From contig OY752151.1 of the NCBI GenBank assembly GCA_963573315.1, positions 868,001 through 932,000 on the forward strand: a stretch of DNA of 64,000 nt, read 5' to 3'. The position numbers were made by a program, and so were the translations under genes. A model generated the notes under the pieces. The model worked only from the letters and a program-made list of their open reading frames with translations. It did no database searches and was not told the DNA's origin. The DNA is from Entomortierella parvispora (lineage: Eukaryota; Mortierellomycota; Mortierellomycetes; Mortierellales; Mortierellaceae). Of this stretch, positions 10,168-19,237 are shown piece after piece (position 1 is the first letter of the stretch; every line of letters starts with the position of its first letter).

Positions 10168-11382
10168 TCATGCCCCCATGAGTTTGAGCTCAATGGCCAA
10201 CAGTTCTTGGGTTATATCCTCCATCATCGGCCTTGCATTGTGGTGACGGCCATTGAGACATCTCTCCATCAGGTTGGTGTACTCTGCGCAAATTCTCATA
10301 TTCTCCATCTCAACAAGATCTTCGTCCTTGCTTTTTGGCTCTTTGCCGGTAGAAATCTCGTACATTAAAACACCAAAAGCGTAGACGTCCGACTGGCTGT
10401 AGATTCTACCCAAGGCTGTTTCCGGAGCCCACCATCTCCGGTAATACTCATCGAGTGCTGGATGGTTGCCTTTTTCGTCAGTGTTGCCATTGCACATCTC
10501 GAACCCTGTAAGCCTAGGCTCGTATTCGTCCTCCCCTTCCTCGCCGTCGTCGATCAAAACGTTCGCTGCCCTGATGTCCTTAACAATCACCCCCGAATTC
10601 TTTTTTCCTCTGCCAACGTTAATGTCGTGCAACGCCATGATAGTATCCGCCACCTTGCGTGCGATCTCGACCTTCTGCAAAGTATTCGTGATGGGGACGT
10701 CGTTTAGAGGTCCGTAACTTGTAGTCTTTGTCACTATCATTCGTCCTTGGCAGATACCAAGCACATGAAGGACATTGGGACAATCCGCCACGCGTCTGCT
10801 CTGATGAATGCTACTCCAAATAAGATTCAATGAGGCGCCTTTGGTCGTTTCATTTACTTTCCTGATTAAAACCGGCTCCCCCTTGTAGACTCCCTCGTGG
10901 ATGGTTCCGAATGAAAACCTTCCAACCTCACTACCGATCTCAAGCTGATCTGGGCTTAGTACGGCGATGTTTTGTGGTTTTTTTTGTCTCCTCGACACCC
11001 ATTCTTCAAAGCCTACGACTTTGAGATCCTCTTGAACAAGAGTGGCGGGAGGAACTACTTGGGGCACTTTAATCGTCCATTTTTCGAGTGCTTTCCTGTG
11101 TTCGTCGATGACAACATGAATATCCTCGTTCCGGATGAGACGTAGCAAGCATCCATAACTTGTGATTTTTACAAGAAGCGTTCTGCATCTTCCGAGGGTG
11201 TCCACAAGCTCAGTCAGCTTTGGATCGTCTTTTGGACCGAGTTCGCCATTCTCGAGTCGTTGGTGCACCTCATTGCACTGAAGAGACAGGTAGGAACACG
11301 CTGTTTTGTAGGTTTGGGACCGACTTGCCAAGCTGGAGATGCTTGACACGAGATTAAGAACTGTGTCGGCGATGGCAGCCAT
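10168..11382 (-). CDS. MLKL-like protein: helical bundle plus pseudokinase (paralog 2)
   Basis: Single exon, 404 aa, collinear with and clearly paralogous to the protein at 7427-8647 (shared blocks include LSLQCNEV, RLENGELGPKDDPKL, GEPVLIRK, RLTGFEMC, YAFGVLMYEISTGKEP). The same three degenerate kinase sites are present: Arg for the beta3 Lys, VKDIRAANVL for the HRD loop, and GFE for DFG. The catalytic-loop His/Arg positions differ between the paralogs (LRD versus VKD) while GFE is fixed, which suggests selection on the pseudokinase state. The N-terminal helical bundle occupies residues about 1-110. It stands head-to-head with the intact kinase-Sel1 gene, start codons 361 bp apart. Role inferred as an executor or scaffold in a kinase-controlled response; biochemical function unknown. 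Confidence 0.82.
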   Translation of the reverse strand: MAAIADTVLNLVSSISSLASRSQTYKTACSYLSLQCNEVHQRLENGELGPKDDPKLTELVDTLGRCRTLLVKITSYGCLLRLIRNEDIHVVIDEHRKALEKWTIKVPQVVPPATLVQEDLKVVGFEEWVSRRQKKPQNIAVLSPDQLEIGSEVGRFSFGTIHEGVYKGEPVLIRKVNETTKGASLNLIWSSIHQSRRVADCPNVLHVLGICQGRMIVTKTTSYGPLNDVPITNTLQKVEIARKVADTIMALHDINVGRGKKNSGVIVKDIRAANVLIDDGEEGEDEYEPRLTGFEMCNGNTDEKGNHPALDEYYRRWWAPETALGRIYSQSDVYAFGVLMYEISTGKEPKSKDEDLVEMENMRICAEYTNLMERCLNGRHHNARPMMEDITQELLAIELKLMGA

Positions 11383-11521
11383 AGCGATTGTGGTTGTGGT
11401 GTTTGAGAAGGAAGAGGGAAAAGGTCTTAGCAAATGAACTTTGAGTGCTCAATGGCGGCAAGGCACGAAAATGAATTGGCGCCAACTCTGTGCAGCGATT
11501 TTTGCCATGGTAACAAACCAC

Positions 11522-11555
11522 CCCCTGAACCTTAATTGGCTTCGCCACAAAACCA
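11522..11555. promoter_or_regulatory. Conserved upstream element, copy 2
   Basis: CCCCTGAACcTTAATT-ggct-TCGCCACaAAACCA lies between the second MLKL-like gene and the intact kinase-Sel1 gene and matches the element at 8780-8810. It sits about 190 bp upstream of the kinase ATG and could serve both directions. Confidence 0.6.
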
Positions 11556-11633
11556 CCAGGCTGGAGAAAAACCTGGTGCTGTTCAACTTAAGCACTTTTT
11601 CCTTTTTTTTTCTGTTTTTCTTTTATAAACCCG

Positions 11634-11638
11634 GCCCC
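11634..11638 (+). promoter_or_regulatory. TATA box of kinase-Sel1 gene
   Basis: TATAA within tcttttataaaccc, about 106 bp upstream of the ATG at 11744 and after a pyrimidine-rich tract (11594-11632). It supports 11744 as the true start, so the short kinase N-lobe is probably real rather than a missed exon. Confidence 0.6.
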
Positions 11639-11743
11639 CTACATCACTTCATCTCTTACTCCGCGACAGTGCTATCCTTTGACAATCCCATTCTTTGAAA
11701 ATTTTCTCCCCTTGATAGTGTCCATTGACTATTCTGGCAGACC

Positions 11744-13510
11744 ATGAGCGACAGTAAACCAATCGATGACATCTATACAGACGTCTGGAGAGGTCAAAGA
11801 GTCATGAAAAAGAAATCTCGAGACCACGCGACAGAAGAATCCTTGCGACACGAGGCCGCCATTCACAAAGACCTGACTGACGAACACCTCGTCCAATACT
11901 ATGGTGTGGAAGAGAATCCTTTCGAACTCGTCATGGAGTATGTTGAGGGAGGGAACCTCAAAGACGCCATCCCAACTTTGCTCTGGGAACAAAAAAGAAT
12001 GATTGCGGGTCAGATTGCCCACGGACTCGACTACATCCACGGTCAGGGTATCGTCCACTGTGACATCAAGAGCCTCAACGTATTGCTGACCAAGAACCTC
12101 GAGGTCAAGATTTGCGACTTCGGTAGTGCCAGGTACGCCTCCGATACGGATAAGGAGCCAATCTGTGGGACCGCCGAATGGTTGTCGCCAGAATTACTGG
12201 AGGATCTTACTGCCTACTCGTTCAAGTCTGATATCTACGCTCTAGGTGTTGTCATGTGGGAGATGGCAACTGGCAACAAACCAGAGGATCAAAGCGATAT
12301 CTTGACAAGACCAAATGATGTCCCTGATTATTACTGGGTCACCATGCAAGACTGCTTGAATGCGGACCCCAAATGCAGACCTTCGGCCCGAGAGCTATCC
12401 TTCATGAAATACGATCGCGGTGTAGAGGAAGAGATCCGACGATTTTTATTGGCTGCGGTGGAAAACGAAATGGCCGAGAAGTTGAACACTACCACTCCAG
12501 ACCCCTGGGCGGCGCAGAAGGTGGACCTCGGTATACAAGCCAAGATTATGACTGTATCGACCGTTAACTACGGTGACCTCCTTGACTCCATCGTTCCAAA
12601 CGACGGGCCTACTGAGAAATCTCTGTTGGAGTCCGCCAACAAGGGATGTGAACTGTCCAAGGCCAAGCTAGCCCTCTATCGCTATAAGTCCGGGGAGTAC
12701 AGCCAAGCTCTGGAACTCGCTCGACAAGTCGGTCATATTCCGTTGGCTAGTGCCGTTATTGGCGAGATTTACCGTCACGGTCGTGGGGTTAAGCCAAACG
12801 GGGGGGAAGCAAGCAAATGGCATCGAGACGCGGCAGATGGAGGATTCTTGAGGTCCCAGGTTCTTATGGGGCAAAGCTATGCTCAAGCGGGCCACCATGT
12901 CGAGGCCGCGAACTGGTTTTGCAAGGCCGCGAACGGAGGGGATTCGGAAGGCCAGTATTACTACGGTGAGATGATCTATTATGGCCGCGGAAAGACTTGC
13001 CTCGACCGCGAGGAGGGAGCTTGTTGGATACAGAAGGCTGCAGATCAAGGAAATAGTACTGCAGCAGATGGAATGGCTGTTGTGAGCATTGATCGGAAGG
13101 AGTATTCAAAGGCGATGGACTGGCTTCTCAAGTCCGGGACACCAATGGCTGACTTTCGCATCGGGAATCTGCACTATAAGGGGCTTGGCACTGCCGCTAA
13201 TTGTGCTGCAGCCCTGGAATGGTTCCACAAGGCAGCTGACCGCAGGTGTGGTCCAGCTGCATTCCGTCTGGGCGAGATGTACTATAATGGCGAAGGTGTG
13301 GACAAGGATCTAGACAGGGCGATTGAGATGCACCGCCGTGGTGACGAGTACGGGCATACCGATTCGACCAACGCGCTGGCCATTTATATTATTGAGCAGG
13401 GGGGAAGAGCTCGAGAGTACAGTAAACTCCTCAAGGATGCGCAAGAGAAGGGCAATATCGTTGCGGCGAGCAACCTCATTCTGCGCGACATGCAGTTGGC
13501 ATGCGAATAA
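11744..13510 (+). CDS. Ser/Thr protein kinase (TKL/RIPK-like) with C-terminal Sel1 repeats
   Basis: Intronless, 588 aa. Kinase domain at about residues 10-220: beta3 Lys in RVMKKKS, alphaC Glu in LRHEAAIH, catalytic loop VHCDIKSLNVLL, DFG in VKICDFGSARY, activation segment CGTAEWLSPELL, and DIYALGVVMWEMATG. These residues predict catalytic activity. The HCD form of HRD is common in TKL/RIPK kinases. The glycine-rich loop is essentially missing: the protein starts just before the DVWRGQRV strand. From about residue 285 to the end there are about seven Sel1-like repeats (AxxWxxxAAxxG with GRG/GxG turns, for example AASKWHRDAADGG-like units and GEMYYNGEGVDKDLDRAIEM), a protein-interaction solenoid. 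It is divergent from an MLKL-like pseudokinase; a kinase-substrate or signalling pair is a reasonable inference. Confidence 0.92.
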   Translation: MSDSKPIDDIYTDVWRGQRVMKKKSRDHATEESLRHEAAIHKDLTDEHLVQYYGVEENPFELVMEYVEGGNLKDAIPTLLWEQKRMIAGQIAHGLDYIHGQGIVHCDIKSLNVLLTKNLEVKICDFGSARYASDTDKEPICGTAEWLSPELLEDLTAYSFKSDIYALGVVMWEMATGNKPEDQSDILTRPNDVPDYYWVTMQDCLNADPKCRPSARELSFMKYDRGVEEEIRRFLLAAVENEMAEKLNTTTPDPWAAQKVDLGIQAKIMTVSTVNYGDLLDSIVPNDGPTEKSLLESANKGCELSKAKLALYRYKSGEYSQALELARQVGHIPLASAVIGEIYRHGRGVKPNGGEASKWHRDAADGGFLRSQVLMGQSYAQAGHHVEAANWFCKAANGGDSEGQYYYGEMIYYGRGKTCLDREEGACWIQKAADQGNSTAADGMAVVSIDRKEYSKAMDWLLKSGTPMADFRIGNLHYKGLGTAANCAAALEWFHKAADRRCGPAAFRLGEMYYNGEGVDKDLDRAIEMHRRGDEYGHTDSTNALAIYIIEQGGRAREYSKLLKDAQEKGNIVAASNLILRDMQLACE

Positions 13511-13679
13511 ACAGACGCGGCAGCTCCAACCCAACCCTGCATTCAAGGGCTTATTCCCTGAGTGCTGCTGTGGTATAGTCTGTCGTGATTGTGTGAGGGC
13601 TTGACAAAAGGAGCTCAAGACAAAAATAAAGACACTTCCTTCAATTCACAGCGCAGCTGACAAAGAAAACGGAGACAAT

Positions 13680-14670
13680 GGCCATGACAGGTGTTGGCGG
13701 TCTGCGTCAAGGCCGTTCTCCAGGATGAATTATTCATGTTGCACAATTTGCCCCCAAACTGGAAAAACTTGCATGGACTCTCAATCTGATTTCAGACTGG
13801 GATCATCATCTGCTCAAGGTTGGCATAATGTTGGCGGAACAAAACCTCTTATTGCCCAAGTTGACCCATTTGACCTTGGACTGCGATGCGACAGAATAGG
13901 ATGAGATGCTGCCATTTTTAAGAAGTCAAGGGCATCCATCTACAAGCAAGATTGCAGGCGCTGAGGACAGTGGGTCATTTCTGGTTCGGAGATGGATCTT
14001 TGGATTTGGTCAAAACCCCATTTTTTGACAAGTATTCGAGTTTTGGAGTTTCCAAACGCGGTTAATATCCAGAGCAAGATGATCAAAGATATTCTCTATT
14101 CTCTGCCAATGCTTTCAAGAACTCGTGGCCCCGTTTCTCCAGGATCGTGATATCCTCAATGACCCCGCGGCCCTGGGTTTGTCACCGTCTCGTCAAGTGG
14201 ACCATCGCTATCCAGTTAACTTACCACTTACCCTGCTGCTGCTGCTGCTTCCGCCACCGACGCTCCCCTCACCACTGCTCTGCAAGAATAAGACGCGTCA
14301 CCGTATTCCCCGCGGCCTACTCTAGTTTTGACCGAGAGTATGGTTTTTGAGCGTCTAGGTGTCCTCACGTCCCTCAGGATCCTGAATCTGATGCTCAACA
14401 CCTATCATTTCGGAGAAAACTCTCAAAGATTAAGCGACTTTCAGTCTCGAATGGTTAAAGGGGTAGAAGCAATTGGATGTCTTGCTTTTGGGAAACACCT
14501 CTCAAGAGTGTACCGAGTCTGATATCCTGTGGATGTTGGAGCACTGGCCCCGGATGCGCTATCTCGATGGCAACATGCGTACTGACAATATTATGAGTGC
14601 AGCCTTGAGAAAAATATTGGATGATCGAGGCGTCTATAAGAATGGTAGTCTTGAAGTATTCGGGGTCCAT
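13680..14670 (+). pseudogene. Decayed F-box/LRR-type gene
   Basis: Pieces of a leucine-rich-repeat protein appear in order but in different frames with stops between them: LPKLTHLTLDCD (about 13852-13890), LEFPNAVNIQSKMIKDILYS (about 14045-14100), PWVCHRLVKWTIAI (about 14168-14210), ERLGVLTSLRILNL (about 14348-14390), and DILWMLEHWPRMRYLDG (14520-14570). These phrases fit the large F-box/LRR family expanded in Mortierella-type fungi (recalled, not searched). A CTG-repeat stretch (about 14238-14260) interrupts it. No intact frame or start codon is visible, so this is called a relic. Confidence 0.7.
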
Positions 14671-15078
14671 GACACGGGCCAAAAAAAAAAAAGGAAAGAC
14701 GTGGCAAAATATCTGTGCCGCGTTTGATATATGAGTAGCGTGCGTGAGAATTTCCTTCTGACTGCCTGGAGAGGGTGATGGAGAACAGGCAGACTGAGAG
14801 CAGGCCCAACCAGAAAGCATCCATAAAAAGAAAAAAAAAGAAATACAGTGGTACTTTGTTGAACAGAAATATGTACAGTAGTCTACGGCTAGAACTTTGA
14901 AAAGACGGATAGATTTTTGAATCGATTTTGTATGCATGCAATGAATTTGTCGTCGTGTCAATCAAGTTTGTCTCCATGTTGAGGCAATCTTGGACAAGAA
15001 GGCTTGTATTTTTGGGCACCTTGCAGTTGCTCCTTCACCAGGAAGAAGAGTCCTTGTATGTATGTCGGTTCCTCCTTT
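14671..15078. other. Intergenic, no gene seen
   Basis: Lies between the F-box/LRR relic and the 3' end of the next minus-strand gene. A-rich runs at 14681-14691 and 14826-14841 are the only notable features. Confidence 0.5.
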
Positions 15079-18030
15079 CTACCGAGACAAGGACGAGTTG
15101 GGTGAAGATGAAGATGATCCCTGTCCAACCCGCAGACCCAAGATCATCTTCATTGAATTCCATCGCCCAAGAGCCGAAGACGGCGACGGCGGTTTCGCCA
15201 CTTGTTGATGTTGCTGTTGGTATTGTTGAGAAGAGGAAGACGGGAGACTGCCAAGGTTCACCATGCTTTGGCTGTGTCCATGCCCGTAGCTACCGAGATC
15301 CCGCCCGTGGCTACTTCCGTGACCCTGTCCATGCTGAATGTACGGGTCATAATGGTTGTAATTTTGATGGGTAGGAATAAGAGGAAGAGGTGCGCTGATA
15401 TTCAAGGGACCGTGAGATGAAGATGGAGATTTTGCTGAATTGACAGTAGGAATAGAGGGCGAAGAACCAGCCCTCCTTGAACTTGACCTCGCCAACAACT
15501 TGAACCCTGTGCTCGTTTGTCTAGAATCCGAAGGATCTTGCTGTTGTTGTTGTTGCCCTTGGTATCCAGAGGACTCACTGTATACTGCGTGCGAAGGTGA
15601 GGGCTGATGCTGTTGCTGCCTTTGTTGCATCAGAGGAGAGGGCGGCTTTGGCTGAGGGCTGTATCGAGTGGAAGGTGTGTACGGGACAACATGTTGGAAT
15701 GGCGTTGCCGGTACCTCTTGATCCTCGTCCTTGCCTTCAACTCCATTAGAGCTGACTAAACAAGGACTCGACTTTGAGGCTTTCAGCAGGTAGGTTGGCT
15801 GTGGGCGGGAGAGATTCGAGTGATATCCTGGTGAGGATGGGGGCGTCGGTAGTGTACTAGAAGAAGAAGGAGCTGGAGACGGTGACCTCCACGCGTTCGC
15901 AGACGGGTCATCTGATAATGAGCGCGCGTACATTGGAGGGGGAGATACCGGCTGAAGCTGTTGCTGTTGCTGTTGGAGATACGGAGATGGCGAGTATGAT
16001 CCTGATCCTGGGGCCGACATTGCTGAAGAAGGCGGTGGGGAGCTGGACATGAGTGAGGATCCTGGCAGCGACCCTCCACTCAGGAGAGGTCGCGGGAGGC
16101 CAATGATACTCTCGATAGCCACTGATGTTGTCACAGCACCTCCACCGCTATGAATGCCAGAGTTGGGGCTGGGGGTAGTGCTCGTTGCTGGGAAGTATGA
16201 TGAAGATCCAGCATGGGTATTTTCACTGCTTGGCGTCCGTGGTGCATGTCTGGGTCTCTCAGCAGGGAGGGAGGATGATCGTTTCGAGAAGGAAGTCTTT
16301 GTAGGCGAGGTCGAGGGTGAGGATGGAGGCGAGTAAGACGGCGCAAAGGATGGGGAAGGTGGCGACAGAAACGACGAGGTGCTATAGTTCTGAGGATTTG
16401 GACTGTTCTGGTTCCTGCTCTGCGGTCCGTCCTGTGCACCCCTGTCTGAATAGGTGCTGCTGGTATTATGGGCCGACAACGGAGGGGAGATTGGAGCTGG
16501 TAATTGCCCTGGTGGGACAAGAGACGATCGCCTGCCCGGGACAAGTCTCGGCCGTGTTGCGCTACTGATGCTCGCTTTACGCGTTGGGACGATCCTGCCA
16601 TCCGATGACACATTGGGCGAAGTCGCTGCAGCAGCGACAGATGTTGCGTTGTCGTTGGTGTTTGTACTTGTCGACGTGCCGTTCGTCTGGTTGACATTGT
16701 TACGATCCTTGGCGTAATTGGATGGAAGGGACGACTTTCGGACCAAAGTGCCAGTACCGGTACTGCCACCATTGCCATTATCCTTGGGTGGTGGTATAGG
16801 TCTCTCCGATTCGACCTGTTGCTTCAGAAAGCCCAAGCCTAGTCCAGCTAGACTGGCTCGCCCTGTCGAAAGTAGACTAGCGCCACCACCACCAGTGGTG
16901 CTCCCAGAGGATGCAGAGGAAGCGGTCGACAGAGAAGAGAATGCAGACATAATTGTTGATGAAGTCGATATCCTTTCCGGAAGTGCTGGCGCGCCCGCCG
17001 TCGATGCTGAGGTAACGGATGAAAGTCCCGAAGTGAGCGACTTGCGTTTGGAGGCCAGGGAAGACGGGACGGTGCCACCATTCAAGGAAGAAAGGCCGAT
17101 AGAAGGAGCCGCATGGGTGAAAAGTGAGTCCTCGGTATTGGGCAGCTCGACGGACCAGTTAACATCAAAGACTGTCGACAGGTACGAATGCAGCGACTGG
17201 GGTAGCTCGGCTGACTTTGGACGAGGCAGAGGAACGGCCGCTGCTAGAGCAGTGTCGGAAGGAGTGGCGCTTTTACTTGAAGTGCTGGTGTTGTTGGCGG
17301 AGGTGTTGCTGCTGATGATGTTATTGCTGCTGTTGTCGTTATTTTGAGCGGCAGGGGCCTGCAGGTGCGGGACATTGAAAACGAGATGAAATAGGGGAGA
17401 AAAAGGGTCAGGGTCAGGTCAGCCTATAGTATGAGCAGTGCAGACACCCAGCGAATAACCAAAAACGGCCCGTACCTTTGGCAAATACGAAGGGGATGGT
17501 GCGGATGACGATCGTGAGGGGATGGAGACGACAGGCATTGCCCTTTCGCCCCATCCATGGCCGCCATTCTTGTCTTCGGTCCCTTGCCCATGTTGCTGTT
17601 GCTGCTGCTGCTGCTGCTGCGAGTCCTGCCCCTGGAGCGTGGCTTTGGCATCAATCTGGTCCTGTGCATACTGAGCCCAGTCCAAGGGCAGGTTCAGCTG
17701 GTATATTAAGGTCAGAAGATTCTTGACCAAGATCCGTTTGTGGATTGACAGCGACCGGTTCGAGTAGAGGTCGTTGTTGAGCTTTACATTGGATAGAGCG
17801 ACGAGATGCATCGGGGAGAGGACTGGCTCTTTTACAGGAGCCGTGGCTGTTGTGGAGTCATGGCTTGTGGAAGAGTGTTGGTACTGCTGCTGCGGCTGAG
17901 GGTCATTGTGGTCTGGATAGGTACCTGGGGCCAAGGGAAAGGACGAGGCCGAAAGAGGTGGGGGAGGAGGAGGAGGTGTGGAGGGAACAGCGAGGGCAAG
18001 AAAGTCGTCAAAGTCCCCGAGGCTGGTCAT
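15079..18030 (-). CDS. Uncharacterised Ser/Pro/Gln-rich protein with a conserved N-terminal helical segment
   Basis: Two exons, 18030-17476 and 17358-15079, give 944 aa; both exon lengths are multiples of three and the junction (YLPK-APAAQNN) is phase 0. The only region that looks folded is residues about 60-125, including LVALSNVKLNNDLYSNRSLS, IHKRILVKNLLTLIYQLNLP and LDWAQYAQDQ, plus a short block LHSYLSTVFDVNWSVELP with NTEDSLFTHA just after the junction. The rest is disordered: proline runs near the start, polyGln (from CAG/CTG-type repeats near 17591-17619, 15543-15555 and 15960-15975), Ser/Thr/Pro tracts and basic Arg-Lys-Ser patches that look like phosphorylation sites. The C-terminus ends in a basic ALGRWNSMKMILGLR segment. 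I do not recognise the family; a cortical or signalling scaffold is possible but unsupported. Confidence 0.7.
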
Positions 18031-19237
18031 TCTCTCGGGGATGGGCGATGGAGATGATGAGGGTCGAGGGAGAAAGGAAAGGAGGTGAGTAAGAAAGAAG
18101 ACAATCAGTAAAAAGATGAATGAGAGCAGGCGTCGAAGCGATGAGGAGAAAGGAGGACGGAGGAAGGATGGAGGAAGGAGGAAGGAAGTAGGATGGAGGA
18201 TGGAGAGGAAGAACGCGGAGAGAGCAGAAAATAAAGAGACGAGGAGAACAAAGAGGAAAATAACAACGAATGAAGGGCCGGCACATGAAAAGCACGCACA
18301 GAGAGCAAGAGCACAACCAACACACACACACACACACAAAGCAGAGCACCATTCACCATTTAATAACTAGCCATGCTGCCGCCCACGGCTTTGGATCTTC
18401 TCCTACTCTCTGCCACTGCAACAGTCTCTCTCTCTCTCTCTCTCTCACTCACTCACTCTCTTTCCTTCGAACACACCCTTCAACCCATCCTCAAACGCCC
18501 CCCTCTACTGCACCCACAACTGACTAACTGGGCCCTGACCCTGGAGAGTCCTGTTTGAAACAGCACGCGGAACAAATCGCAGCGCGCAATTTGCATGTAT
18601 CCTTTCTCCGCCCTGAAATTGATTGACCCACGCAAACTGCAGCAAGACTTGAAGACCGAAAAGGATGTTCAAGGGAGACAGCCACTCTTTATTGGGAATA
18701 CGTAATAGCTGCAGAACGAAAAGGAGATGGAGGGGGAAGGAAGGGCGGAAGCGATTGATAATCTATCTAGGATGGTGAGTTGAGTATTAAAACAGATCTG
18801 GTGTACAAGACATAACGGAACAAAGACAATAATAAAGAAAGAAGAAAAAATAGAAATAAGTAATGGTGGCAATGGTATAGGATCAACTAGGAACAAAAAA
18901 GTCCTTGCCCACGGATCAATCGGCACTGCATTTCAGCAGAGCTGCACACAGCTAACGGCAGGACCCAAAGATCCAAGGAAAGGGAATGGTGGGATTATTT
19001 TTTGGCGGGAACAGAGATGAATTCCCGCCATCGTGAAATGGATGCATGGCAAGTCGGGAGAAGGAGCGGTGGGTAAGAATAAAAACAAAAAAAAAAAAAA
19101 CAATTAAAAATGAACACAAACCAATTGCCTGGGAAAAGACGGCCGTGGTACAGTCACCATCAACCTCCCATCAAACGGCCAAAAAAAGGGGGACAAGGGA
19201 CAACAGAAGTGCAACTCCAAAAAATAAACACATCTCC
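18031..19237. other. Intergenic with microsatellites; long purine-rich leader of the upstream gene
   Basis: 18040-18260 is strongly purine-rich on + (pyrimidine-rich 5' leader of the 15079-18030 gene). A (CA)n tract lies at about 18319-18338 and a (CT)n tract with CTCA units at about 18424-18462. 18550-19237 shows no recognisable coding region, only A-rich runs (for example 19086-19101). Confidence 0.6.

Noticed and set aside
16718-17347. 209-codon plus-strand frame with Leu-rich end
   Set aside because: Produced by Ser/Asn repeats of the minus-strand gene read in antisense.
18320-18462. CA and CT repeats considered as a regulatory or CRISPR-like array
   Set aside because: Simple microsatellites with no spacers; common in fungal leaders.
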